DNA of 64,000 nt from Triglochin maritima (lineage: Eukaryota; Streptophyta; Magnoliopsida; Alismatales; Juncaginaceae), in contig OY821775.1 of NCBI GenBank assembly GCA_963682175.1, forward strand, positions 4,960,001 to 5,024,000. The letters run 5' to 3'. Positions 35,973 to 47,727 of the stretch are shown here, one piece after another. The notes under the pieces are model-generated. The model was not told the DNA's origin, searched no databases, and was given only the letters and a program-made list of their open reading frames with translations. The translations under genes were made by a program, and so were the position numbers. Numbering within the stretch: position 1 is the stretch's first letter; the number at the start of each line of letters is the position of its first letter.

Positions 35973-36758
35973 GTTTTTACGTAAACACCCTCTGTACGGC
36001 TCTACCGGGAATAGATGCTCATCTTGGAATTTTCTAGTCTGCTTGCTCAGCTCTATGAGTAGTCTGTGGATTGTCTTGTGTAGTAATTTGAGTCGTGTGA
36101 ATGTTTGTCGTTTTAATGCTCGGAATGGTGAGAAGTTGAAATAGTGACCTAAAAATCATTTGAAGGTGCATTGTGCAGTTAGTCAGCTGTGTCCTGTTTG
36201 CAGCTGTCTTTCTTGTTCATGAAAGGAACTTTTACTTTTATCTGGTTAAATAAATAGTGTTTCATATCTTAATGGAAGTGGGTATATCATGCCAACATAG
36301 TTATTGACATTTTACATGCTTTGTCCTACTCTGATTGATGATACTCTATTCCCAGAGAAAACACGAATGAAGTAAGCTTGGTGGTGATAACTACAAGCTG
36401 TTTTTATCAGTTTGATAGTGTTTTTTTTACTTATTGCTGTCTCTCCTGCATGATCCCAACAAGCAACATTGGCTATTTGTCACTTTTTTGTAGGCATGAG
36501 GATATCAAGTTAACAATCATGTTAATGTCCTTGGATAGGGCGCGTCCGGTTCATACACTGGAATTTAGATATCCAGCCATATAAATAACATGATTTGCAA
36601 TAAATCGATTGTAATTTAAAAACAATAATATGATATCGTATTCTTGCCAATTTTCCCAATACCTATGGAGTTTAAAATTATATCCGACCCATGAAAACAT
36701 ATCATAATGTGTGTAATTATATTTAGAATATCACTTTAGCATTGATTTGGATGCCTCA
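35973..36758 (+). other. TOM2A 3' UTR and spacer
   Basis: Follows the TOM2A stop. No other gene seen, and no clear polyadenylation signal beyond general AT-rich sequence. Confidence 0.5.
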
Positions 36759-37568
36759 GAGCACCCTTAAGGGGGTGCACGCCCGAGCGTCCCCCCGTTA
36801 ACGGGTCGGGCAGCCGCTCGAGCGTCCAATTGGGTGCCAGACATCCTGATTGGTCGGTCGGGCCGTCCTCCAGCGGGGTCACGTGTTGACCTCCCCATTC
36901 GTCGATTTTTTTTAAAATATTTTTATTTTAGTGAAGGATTTGTTATTAGAAGTGATACGGAGGAAAGAAGGTGTAGGGTGGGTGGGGGTAGTCCGGGCGT
37001 GGTTAAGGGAAGTTTTTGGGTGGGTAATGTGAGCTGACGTAATAGAGAGAGAGCAGGACGGGTGGGGGTAACCCAGACATGGTTATTCATGGTCTAACAG
37101 GTGCGCCTGACCACCTCCACGTAACCGGCCAAGGGTGGGTTGGCACGTGCCCTTACGTTATTGGTTTTTAATTTTTAATTTTGTTTTTGTATTTAAATTA
37201 AATGTGATTAATCTTAAATGTAATATTAAATTAAATATAGTTAATATTAATCAATGTTTTATTAATATTAACTATAATTAATTTTTTTGTGTAATTAATT
37301 TAGTTAAAAAATACCAAAAAATAATAAAACGTGTTAATTAATTAAATTAAAGTAATTACAATAATAATTAGTTATGTAATTTGTTGGTTGTTGTGAAAGA
37401 ATTATTAAGAAAATGTTGTGGAGGAAAGAGTGTTGAATTTCTGGATAAGTCCGGGTATTATTAAAAGTAAAGTTTTGAGAAGTTTGTTTGTTTTGAGATG
37501 ATCTGATATGGTAGAAAGAGAAGTTGGTGTGGATGTTAGGTACCTAAGGTAACCCAGACATTGCTCTA
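36759..37568. mobile_element. Possible MITE (about 0.8 kb)
   Basis: Starts AGAGCACCC and ends ATTGCTCTAA, giving only a six-base inverted end (AGAGCA). The ends are GC-rich with repeated 'ggtaacccagacat' (37068-37081 and 37549-37562) and a related 'gggtgggggtagtccggg' segment near 36978. The middle is very AT-rich and non-coding. The flanks do not give a convincing target duplication, so class and borders are uncertain. Confidence 0.3.
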
Positions 37569-38445
37569 ACGTTAAAGTAAATTACATGACACATCAATGT
37601 TTCACTTCTCAACTTGAATTTTGCTTTTGACAAATTCTATACATAATGGGTTTTCAAAAACAATTCACGAGATATTTGCAGAATTTAATAAATATTCGAC
37701 CAAGCATGGTATTTACAATTGCCACACTTCAAAATTCCAACTTAGATTGATGCATCGAAACCCATGTTTAAAGGAATTTCATTGCAGGTCAATATCATCT
37801 CCTACTTAAGAGTGAGGTTATCGGAAGCTAATATGGGACAAGCTGGTGAAGTAGAACATTGATATGGTTTTTGGAGTTTTTAGCAAGTTTTATATACTTT
37901 CTTGCACTTTCTTTTTGTTAAAGAGAAGGCTTCCCAATAGCTTCTAAAATCAATCCCATGATTCTTATACAACTGTGATTTGATCAACATAGAAACTTTA
38001 AGCCCTAATTGCGTTTAGTAGATATCAAAAATTCATTTATGATATGGGACCAAATAGGTAAAATCAAGGGTCTGAGACAAAACATATTTTAAAAAAAATA
38101 TATGATTATATATTATATGTAGTAAAGAATTAACTAGAACGGATTGCACATAATATTGTTGCGAAATTAATTTTGTTGACTACCTAAACACTTAGAGTCA
38201 AAACGAAGTTCGAAAATCAAAATCGTAGTCGTGAACGCAATAATCGTTGAAATCAAAAGGTGAAATGTGTTGGGATTATGGTGACTAACTTGTCCGATTC
38301 GATCGCTCTCAGGGAAAAATGAGGCAGATTTGTGCAGCACAAGGATATATCTTATTGTACGTAGAGAGAAGCAAAGTTGAAAATACATAATAAATGATTA
38401 TGTTAATTATTGTTACATCCTAATTCTCAATTTACAGATCTCACA
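37569..38445. other. AT-rich spacer, nothing recognised
   Basis: No coding, RNA or repeat structure that I could support between the possible MITE and the copia element. Confidence 0.5.
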
Positions 38446-38450
38446 TAAAG

Positions 38451-38695
38451 TATTGAATTTTATGTTTGTATATTTCTCATTATTGATTCAAAAGATTACA
38501 CTCGCATATACATATATGAGCTTTGTAATAGAGCCGTTGGTGAATGATATTATTGCCTAATACAGAAGATACTATGACTGGCGTGAGTGCATGATTCTTG
38601 CTTCATTTTGTAAGATGATACTGATTTGAATTGTGAAGGATTTGAGATCGGATTTGGCGATGATGACCGTTGGGTCTGAGCCGTTAGTTTTAACA
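38451..38695 (-). repeat. 3' LTR of the copia element
   Basis: 245 bp. On the minus strand it begins TGTTAAAACTAACGG and ends ATTCAATA. It abuts the polypurine tract at 38696-38704 and the TAAAG duplication at 38446-38450. Confidence 0.93.
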
Positions 38696-41650
38696 CTCCC
38701 CCTCAAGTTGGATCCGAAAGAGGTTGAAGGATCCCAAGTTGTCGAGAATGTTATGAAATTGTCTTTGATCTAGTGGCTTGGTGAAGATGTCTGCTAGTTG
38801 GTCTTTGCTTTGAACATAAGGTACTTCAATTTCCTTCGCATGAATTTTTTCTCTGATAAAGTGGCAGTCGACTTCTATATGTTTTGTGCGTTCGTGAAAA
38901 ACAGGGTTGGTGGCAATATGTCGAGCTGCATGATTATCACAGTACATTTACATAGGCTCGTGATAAGGAAGTTTCATGTCTTTGAGGAGCTGTTTGAGCC
39001 AAACGAGTTCGCTAGTAGTGGATGCCATGACTCGGTATTCGGCTTCTGCACTGGACCGTGCAACCACATTTTGCTTTTTGCTTCTCCACGTGACGAGATT
39101 TCCACCAACAAATGTGCAAAAGCCCGTGGTGGACTTGCGATCGTGACTACCAGCCCAATTTGCATCAGAATAACCGATTATTGAATTAGAATTGTTTCTT
39201 TTCATCCATATCCCTTGGCCTGGAGTCCTTTTTAAATATCTAAGGATTCTATCTATGATGTCAATGTGGTGTGTGTGTGTGGAGCATGCATGAATTGACT
39301 AACAGTGCTAACCGTATATGTGATGTCGGGTCTGGTGACAGTGAGATAAATGAGTTTTCCAACTAGTCTTTGGAATTGTCCTATGTTGTGTAAGGGCTCC
39401 CCCTCGGTGGGACTTACCTTTCGGTTTGTCTCGATGGGGGTATTAGCCGGTTTAGCTCCTAATTTACCGGTCTCTTTTGGAAGATCTAAGACATACTTAC
39501 GTTGAGACAAGAATAACCCTTTCTTAGAGTATGCGATTTCAATGCCCAAAAAATATTCCATGAATCCTAAATCCTTGATATCAAATTTGGATTTTAAGCA
39601 TGATTTTACGAGGTGAATTTCATCATCGTTGCTTCCTGTGATTACAATGTCATCTACATATACAAGAACAATTGTGGTGATGTTGTTATGATGTTTGGTA
39701 AACATAGATGCATCAGTGGAACATTTAGTAAAACCAAATTGAAGAAGAGAGAGACTGAGTTTTGCATACCATGCTCTGGGAGATTGTTTCAATCCGTAGA
39801 TTGATTTATAGAGTTTGCAAACCTGATTGTAGGAAGAGTTGTATCCTGGAGGTGGAGTCATATAGACTTCTTCTTCCAGAGTTCCTTGAAGAAAGACATT
39901 TCGAACATCCATTTGATAGAGGTTCCATCCATAGTTGACGGCTACAGACAGGAGAACTCTGACAGTATTCATTTTAGCTACAGGAGCAAAAATTTCTAAA
40001 TAGTCAAGACCATAGGTCTGCGTGTACCCCTTAGCAACTAATCTAGCATTGTATCAGTCAATAGATCCATCACTATTGTATTTAGTTTTATATACCCATT
40101 TACATCCTACAGGTTTTATTTCAGGTTTTGAGGGAACTAGAGTCCATGTTTGATTTTTCTCTAAGGCGTTTAACTCATCTTTCATGGCTTGTACCCAATG
40201 AGGATAATTAAGGGCTTCTTGGTAGGAGGTAGGTTCACTATTTTTATCAATTACATTCAAGAATTTACGATGAGAGGAAGAAATAGTGTTGTAGGAAATA
40301 TAATCTTGGATGGGGTAAGTGACGTTGTAAGTAATAAAATCTTGAAGGTAAGGCGGGGTGCGTGTAGGTCTTGTGGACCTCCTAGCAGTAGCCTCTCCTT
40401 CTGGTTCAACCTGTTCGTCATGTTGTTCCTCTACTGTACCTATAGTATATTCATCTCCCCCGTCTTGGGGAATGGGAGTTTCCTCAAGAGGTGAGATTTC
40501 AAACACATCAAAGGTAGGGAGAGGAGATGTCTCACCTGGAGGATTAGTTTTGGCAGTTTCGAAGTATGATTCATGTTCAAAGAAAGAAACATCTCGAGAA
40601 ATATACAGTTTACAATCTACGGGGTCGTAACATTTGTATCCTTTATTTTGAAAGGAATAACCAAAGAAAACAGTTTTGATGCAATGAGAATCAAGTTTAT
40701 CAAGACATTTTTTTTTGTGAACATAGCAAGTGCAACCAATTTTTTTAAGGTGATCAACATTCATTCGCCTACCATTTAGGATTTCTAATGGTTGTTTATT
40801 TTGAATTGTGGGACTAGGCAGACGATTAATCAGGTATACAACAGTTAAGATGGCTTCAGACCAAAACTTTTTGGGCACTTGAGTTTGAAATAAAAGGGAT
40901 CTAGTGACATTCAAAATATGTCGATTTTTCCTTTCAGAAACACCATTTTGTTCAGGGTTGTTAATGCAAGTAGTTTGATGAAATATGTCGTTTCTTTAAA
41001 AAAAATGGAAATTATTACTGGTATATTCTGACCCATTATCAGATCTAAGAGTTTTAATTTTAGTATCGTATATATTTTCTACCAAGGCAACATACTCACA
41101 AAAGATAGAGAAAACATCATATTTAGATCTAAGCAAGAAAAGCCAAGTTGTGCGAGAAAAATCATCAATAAATGTAATAAAGTACCTAAACCCATTGTAA
41201 GACTCGACAGGGGCTGGACCCCAGATGTCAGAGTGTATCATCTCCAAAGGTTTTCCTGTTTTAGTAGTAGAAGCATAAAATGGTAACCTAGTTTGTTTTG
41301 CGAGATGACAAACTTCACAACATAACTCATTATTAAAAATTATGCTAGGAAATAATTGTTTCAAAACAGGAAGGGACGGATGCCCCATACGTTTGTGCCA
41401 ATTGTCAGGAGCCCGATGAGACACATTATTAGCATGTAAAAGGTTATTTGAGCTGTATAAGATATATAATCCGTTTATGAGAACACCTCTACCAATCATC
41501 TTCCCTGATGGTCGGTCCTGAAATAACACATCAAATGGTGAGAAGATCACATTACAATTCAAGTTTCTAGTGATCCTTGCAACAGACAAAAGATTAGATG
41601 TAAGATTGGGAACATATAATATTTTTTCAGTTGAGTTATTTAATAGTTTT
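38696..41650 (-). pseudogene. copia pol region: integrase, reverse transcriptase, RNase H
   Basis: Read right to left. The GAG-pre-integrase HHCC region (WHKRMGHPS, CEVCHLAKQTRLPF) and integrase core (HSDIWGPAP, FIDDFSR, RSDNGSEY) lie in 41589-40996. After a frame break in a T/A run near 40996 the integrase C part continues at 40914 (FWSEAILTVVYLINRLPS) into the start of the reverse transcriptase (WVYKTKYNSDGSID). A TGA where the family has Arg ends that frame at about 40055. The RT palm follows in 39972-39253 with QMDVRNVFLQG, YGLKQSPRAWY and the catalytic YVDDIVITG. RNase H follows at 39205-38690 ([44 protein letters not shown]) in two pieces. Clearly inactive. Confidence 0.92.
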
Positions 41651-41708
41651 GATTCTCCTATTCCATTAATTTTGACTTGGTTTCCGCTAGCAACTGTAAC
41701 AAAACTAT

Positions 41709-43482
41709 TTATATTAGAGTCATATAAATATTGTCTATGAGATTTCTATTTCCAGTCATGTGGTATGTGGCTCCAATGTCAATAATCCAAGAATTTATAA
41801 AACCAGTGAAATTAGCAACATGATTGGGAAGATTAATACCTGAATTATTACCTGGTTGATTCTGAATTTGACCGGACATTTGGAGAAGACTATTCAAGTG
41901 GGCCAACACATGACCCAGTTCTTGCTGCACAGACCCCGACCCAATCCCATATGCCGCTGCTGCTACTCCATCTCCTGTAGGTGCATTCAAAATTGGATTC
42001 GGAGCTCCGCGTGTCTGACCCGACCCTCCATCAGATCTGGAGTGATCCGCGAACGAATCAGACATAAAACCCTGGCTGGTTGAGCCCGATCCGCCTTGCA
42101 ACCATTTGTGGTTTTCCTCTCCAAAGCTAGAGTTTGGGTAGAGTCTGCCACTGCTAGGGTTTCCTCTCCCACCCCCTTCTCTCGTCGGTGCCGATTTTTG
42201 GTGGTCGGAGGTGTGGGTAGAGAAACCAACACCGATCATGGCTATGCCCTTGTTTTTTGCAGTTGTCGCAGTGTTCATCTTTCCTTCTTCCGAACTGCCC
42301 TTTTCCTTTTGTGTTTTGATTGTTGTTGTATGTGGCTGCGAATGCTTGGTTTTCTTTGCTTGTTTGTTGGTTTTGTTGAGGCATGACATGTCTTCGGGTT
42401 TCTTTCCGTTGAACCATTGCAACTATGTGCGTGAGGGGCGGAAGCTCCGATGATAGCATCACTTGAGATTTGAGAGCTTCGAAGCTCGGATCGAGACCGA
42501 CCAGAAACTGGTAGATCCGATTTTGTTCGATTCTTTCTTTTATGATCTTTTGGTCGGTGCTCGGGGGCTCGTAGATAGGGCTGAGCATCGGTCCGGACCG
42601 GACCGGAAAAAAATTCAGGTTCTGACAGGAAACCGGACCGGAAAAATTCGAAGGGTCGGACCGGGCCGGTTCGGTCCAAAAGCCTGATTTTTTTACCTTA
42701 AATTTTAAAAAAAAATTGGACTGGACCGGATCCAATTTTTTTGTTTCGGTCCGGACCGGAACCCGGACCGGTTGGTTCCGGTCCGGACTGAACTCGGACC
42801 GGACCGGGTTTTGCTCACCCCTACTCGTAGATACTGAGTTCGTCCCATCGGCCCTTGAGTGCCCCAAGATAATCGGTGACCGTCTTTTGTCCTTGCCTGG
42901 TTTGCGAGATCTCTTGTTTAAGTTTGAAGATGCGGGCAAAGTTTTGTTGTTTCCCGTAGAGCTTATGAACAACGTCCCATAGTTCTTTGGCGGAGTTGGA
43001 GTAAATGAACAACTCCCCGATATGTGGTTGCATGGAGTTCAGTACCCACGTCATGACGAGGTGGTCGGCGGTCTGCCACTCTTCTATTTTGGTGTTGTCG
43101 GTGGTCGGTTTTTGTGATTTCCTGGTGATGTGGCCCAACTTCCCTTTGCCACTGAGGGAGAGGGTGGCAGAACGCGCCCATGAGAGGTAGTTAACCCCAT
43201 TAAGGAGTTGGGTGGTGAGGCGCTGGGGGGTTCCTTCTGCCTTGGGGTCGGATGTCGCTTTGAGCGTCAACCCCCTTTGGTGATCTGAGGCCGCGGTGGT
43301 CGATGATGGTCTTGGGTGATCGGAATTGGGTTCTGGAGGTTATGGGTTGGTGATGATGGAGGGTTTTTTGGTTTAGGTTTTTGTGTGGAAGGACTTGTGA
43401 TGAGTTTTTGGGAGTGATTCTGAGGTGGTGTCGCCGGAAGTTCACCGCCGGTGATGATTCTCCCAGTTCTGAGGTCGATCAA
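41709..43482 (-). pseudogene. copia gag region, split by a MITE
   Basis: The gag reading frame around 43270-42832 shows LLNGVNYLSWARSATLSL and WVLNSMQPHIGE, typical of plant copia gag. It is cut by a 248-bp MITE at 42576-42823 and resumes in another frame (RIYQFLVGLDPSFEALKSQV). The zinc knuckle CDNCKKQGHSHDRC then lies at about 42285-42240. The part down to 41709 carries Gly/Asn-rich linker and the start of the protease region (WIIDIGATYHMTG, where DSGA is usual). Not functional. Confidence 0.88.
42576..42823. mobile_element. hAT MITE inside the copia gag
   Basis: 248 bp. Begins TAGGGCTGAGCATCGG and ends TTTTGCTCACCCCTA (terminal inverted repeat TAGGGNTGAGCA), flanked by a perfect 8-bp duplication CTCGTAGA (42568-42575 and 42824-42831). 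The interior is dominated by the palindromic unit GGTCCGGACCGG. Together with its duplication it adds 256 bp, which shifts the gag frame. It gives a clear nesting order: copia first, MITE later. Confidence 0.95.
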
Positions 43483-43495
43483 TGCTCTGATACCA

Positions 43496-43740
43496 TATTG
43501 AATTTTATGTTTGTATATTTTTTATTATTGATTCAAAAGATTACACTCGCGTATACATATATGGGCTTTGTAATAGAGCCGTTGGTGAATGATATTATTG
43601 CCTAATACAGAAGATACTATGACTGACGTGAGTGCATGATTCTTGCTTCCTTTTGTAAGATGATACTGATTTGGATTGTATATGATTTGAGACCGGATTT
43701 GGCGATGATGACCGTTGGGTCTGAGCCGTTAGTTTTAACA
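43496..43740 (-). repeat. 5' LTR of the copia element
   Basis: 245 bp, the partner of 38451-38695. Adjoins the primer site at 43484-43495 and the TAAAG duplication at 43741-43745. Confidence 0.93.
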
Positions 43741-43745
43741 TAAAG

Positions 43746-44292
43746 AACAAAACAGGAGAGAAAAGGTTAGGAAAAAAGAAAAGCATCCATACAAATACTA
43801 GTCAATCGGCATTTTCCAACCACAACCCTTGTAAGTCCCATGCAGCAACTGGACTTTACCTACAAGAAGTAGAGAAGGGCGGGATGGTGCGAATTCCAGG
43901 CTCTTAAGTTAAAGACAGACGTTTTGATAAATTGCAATTCCCAAACTGATTAGGATTCACTAGATATTATTTTAGTAGAGATGAAGTGGTTTTAGCAACC
44001 ATTAGATAACTATTAGAAGGATGAGATAGAAGTTCTAATAAATTTTCCCTTCTAGTCACCCACTTCATTCTGAAGCATATTTCTTCAATTTTTGTTGTTG
44101 TGCAGCTCTAGCCAACAAGAGAAGGACCACCGCGAATTAGGAATGACCATTTCAGTTTCTACTAGTCTTGTCCGTGTGCGTTATGTGCAATGAGACCCTT
44201 AATATGTTCTCGGGCCGTCATACTACTAGCTACTGCTATATTACCATAACTCCCAACCATCAGATGCTACAATCTGTCTGTAAAATGCTATT
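43746..44292. other. Spacer between copia element and solo LTR 2
   Basis: No gene or repeat recognised. Confidence 0.5.
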
Positions 44293-44297
44293 GTTTA

Positions 44298-46263
44298 TGT
44301 AACGTACCCGAAAACAGTGGAAAATTTAAACAATAATAAATACCGTCAACGGTCAACACAGGGCACGTCACGAGAAAACAAACTAACATATATATAGAAT
44401 ATATAAGATACAGACCCACGTGGAAGTCAAACTATATAAATGAGTCAACTGTGATTACAACAAAAGTGAATGTACATGTAATCACTACCTCAAACAAAAG
44501 AAGCTAATAAGGAGAACAAGATCTAATCCCGGGGGCACCGTCTTCGGTCACGACCTGACTCTAAACCTGCTCGCTACCTGAAATGAAAACAATCAAACAT
44601 GCCTGAGTTCCCTGCAGGAACCCCGTATACCAAACCTCCTAAAAATATAAAAAGGAATTAAAGACAATGCAATGCTATGCACGTGATCATCCGCCTCGGG
44701 CCCACAATAATGCCCTCACCGCCTCCGCGACACTGAACCACTCCTGCCACTAGGGTCAAGTCAGTCCACCGCTGCCTCACAAGGGTCAGTCGACACCACT
44801 GCTCCCCAAAAAGTGCAGGAAGGAATCCCCGGTACACGCCGCACTCCAGGAGCGAGTCAGCCCGCCGAATACACAACTCGGGTCAGACGACAGCCGCTGC
44901 TCCCCCAAGAGCTGCCAAACGCGCACCCTGCCGGAACATCCTCGGCCTACCGCTAAACCCTCGCAAACTGCCCAAGGTTTACGGCACACATCCCTCACAC
45001 CCCGCTCGGTAAGAGAGGAAACAGTAATACAATAATACGCCTTCGTCGAAGGTGAAATCCGTAGCTCTCAAAGTCGGTAATCAACCGTCGCCTCGGAGCC
45101 GGTAGTCGACCTATACTCAACGGATCGCGTGTGCATAAATCCACCAACCTGCGGCAGATCGGTCGACCGCTAAAAGCACACCGGTCGACCGGTCCCCCAC
45201 ACAGTACACAGTACTGTACAAACAAGTCTACCGGTCGAACCACGCCAACCGAATTACCGACCAATCGGTCGAACAAAAGTCATCTAGCGGTCGACCGTTT
45301 GAATGGTTTACGCTATACAAATTTATATAATATATATATCCGATCGGTCGAACCAAGGGGTCGTTCAACCGATAACAGGACTTCTCAGTATCTTGCCCAA
45401 GTGACATTCGGTCGACCGGAACTGCTATACAGTTCGACCGAAACATCACAGGCACTCTACTGCTTAATTAAAATGCTCAGTCGGTCGACCGAAAGTGAAA
45501 GAGCGGTCGACCGTTTTGATGGTCAAAACTCCCAACCGACTTAGCATCGAATGGATCGGTCGAACAAGGTTAAGGGTGTTCAACCGTTTAATAAGTCACA
45601 ACCCCCAACCGACCCATTCTCATTGTTATTCGGTCGACCGGCTAAGTGGTCCCGTTCGACCGATAACAGCATAACCCCTTTTTCCCGCACAAATCTGGCA
45701 TAACGGTTGATCGTCCAAGGACATCGTTCGACCGTTCGCGGGTAAACATCAATATAATAATAGGATCGGTCGACTGCCCACAGGCACCGGTCGACCGATC
45801 GTCGTCTTCAACCTCTGAATTGGTTGAAATCCGACGGGGAATTCGACACCAACGTCGATCCCCAACACTCACAAGGCATAAGTGAGTTATATTGAAGATT
45901 TGACATACCTTTTTGACGGTTGTGGAATCCTCCCAAGCTTGAGTCACTTCACTCATCTTCTTCTTCCTTCTTCTCCTTCTTCTCCTCTTCTTCTACTTCA
46001 CCTTCTTCTTCTTCTCCGAATTCACTCCTCTCACGCTCTGGTTAGCCACGAAATGAAGGAAACATTTTCAGCTTAACCTCACCCTCTTATTTATAGAAGA
46101 AGCCAAACTTATCTTCAACTCACCTCCAAATCTTCCAATCACAACCAACCAACTCTCTCTCTCTCTCTCCTTCCAACACCTCATGTAACACTGTTCCAGG
46201 ATTAGATTAGGTTAATTAGGTTTAGGTTTAGTTAATTAAGATGTTTTAGATTAGGTTATTACA
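44298..46263. mobile_element. Solo LTR 2 (CGGTCGACCG family)
   Basis: 1966 bp, TGTAACGTACCCG ... AGGTTATTACA, with a perfect 5-bp duplication GTTTA (44293-44297 and 46264-46268). Eight exact GGTCGACC octamers by my count lie at 45161-45796, with irregular spacing. The 3' part has a CTT-rich run (about 45956-46020). Same family and orientation as the LTRs at 33387 and 47728. Because its duplication differs from that of the 47728 copy, the two are independent insertions and not the two ends of one element. Confidence 0.9.
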
Positions 46264-46268
46264 GTTTA

Positions 46269-47722
46269 TCAATTTGGATAACCACTTTTCCTAATCTTTG
46301 ATATGCTTTCTGAACAAGTTGGGATCAGTTGTGATGGTTTGATACACAACATATTGTCACTTGTTTTAGTAATCTCATGTCACAGACTACAGTTTCCGAA
46401 CAAGATGAAGATGAATCATAAGGTATCGTTTTTTGAACGGGTGCATGCCTCGACTGATAGATGGTGGTGTCATGTGTTGGTAATGAATCTAGTTGATTTG
46501 CATCTTAATATTATTTTTGTTGATTCGACAATAGATATTTTTCTTTCCTTGCAATTGTTTGTAAAGTGGAGCTCGACATGAATGCAGTTAATTGACTAGA
46601 TTCTTGTATGTTGCATGTTTGATTACATACATAAGATGATCACTTAATATGTGAGGCCTTACATGTAATGTCTATGTTTGTGGATTTCTTCTCTTGATGG
46701 GTTACAGATGAAATGCGAGTGAAAAGGTAATACTTGTTATCTTGAGTTTGTTATACTTGAAAAAACATATTCCGCCAGCTTGTGGTGCACAATGAAATAA
46801 AATGGGGAATATGAATGTTTATGATACGATATCGAGCTTAAAGGAAAAGATTAGGCTTGAAGTGAGTCCTTTTAGAATCTGACTTTGACGTAGATGGTAG
46901 GTTAGATTTTTGTATTTTAGGTCTTCTCAACCATAGAGGTCGGATCTGATTTCTCAACCTTCGAAATCCATTACTTTTGTTTTATACACTAGACGGAATG
47001 CTCCCACTTTTTCATAGTGCAATTATCTGAATTTCTAATCAAATGGCGTTGTGGTCTTCAAACAGATGATGCTATCTGCAAAACATCTTCCATATTTGTG
47101 TTTTGCACCTTTTCAAGTCCTTCAGAAAGTACAGAAAGTGATACGCACTAAGATTGGGAATAAGATTCGATCCACATATCTTTTATCGTTTAGCTTTGGT
47201 ACAAAATCGAACTACTCATCAAGTTTGGTGACATGAAATCCAACTTATTCATGATGTTTGCTGTAAAGATGCAGAAACGGTGGTGAAGTATTCTCCGTAA
47301 TTTCATGCTATCTTAATAGGGGATATAAAGCATGGGGAACAAAAGAACATATGCTTCCCGTGCATGAGGACAAACCATTTTAAGTTGGAAATAAGATATT
47401 ACACCAGATTCAATTGTTTTTCCCTTTTCTTAATAAAAGATTAAAAATGTGTCTCTCAAACATCCAAATCATGATAAACAATCATCATTATTGTCAACCA
47501 ACTCATGTCATTTTCCTATCAATAAATTATGAAATTTATAAAGGAGGAATTTTCATCTCACTTCCAATTGGCATCCCAATGGAACTATGATATATGTTGA
47601 TATTTGACGGCCCTGTGGGTAATTACCTTTTCATCTTAAAATTGGTGTAATCATGTTTTAATTTATTCACTGGTTCAACAAGTACCTACTAGTAACAATG
47701 TCAACATCATGGCTTTCAGACT
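46269..47722. other. Spacer between solo LTRs 2 and 3
   Basis: No recognisable coding sequence. The longest ORFs have no protein-like composition that I recognise. Confidence 0.5.
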
Positions 47723-47727
47723 ACTGG

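Larger units (their letters stand above)
38451..43740 (-). mobile_element. Complete Ty1/copia LTR retrotransposon, decayed
   Basis: A 5290-bp element on the minus strand with two 245-bp LTRs (38451-38695 and 43496-43740; I count about 11 mismatches). It has a 5-bp duplication TAAAG (38446-38450 and 43741-43745). The tRNA-Met primer site TGGTATCAGAGC (minus strand, 43495-43484) directly follows the 5' LTR. A polypurine tract GAGGGGGAG (38704-38696) directly precedes the 3' LTR. Domains run gag, integrase, reverse transcriptase, RNase H. Frameshifts, stops and a MITE in gag make it non-autonomous now. The LTR divergence indicates an insertion that is not recent. Confidence 0.95.

Noticed and set aside
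45131..45544. ORF of 137 codons in solo LTR 2
   Set aside because: Its openness comes from the CGGTCGACCG array, and its amino-acid pattern is just the repeat translated.
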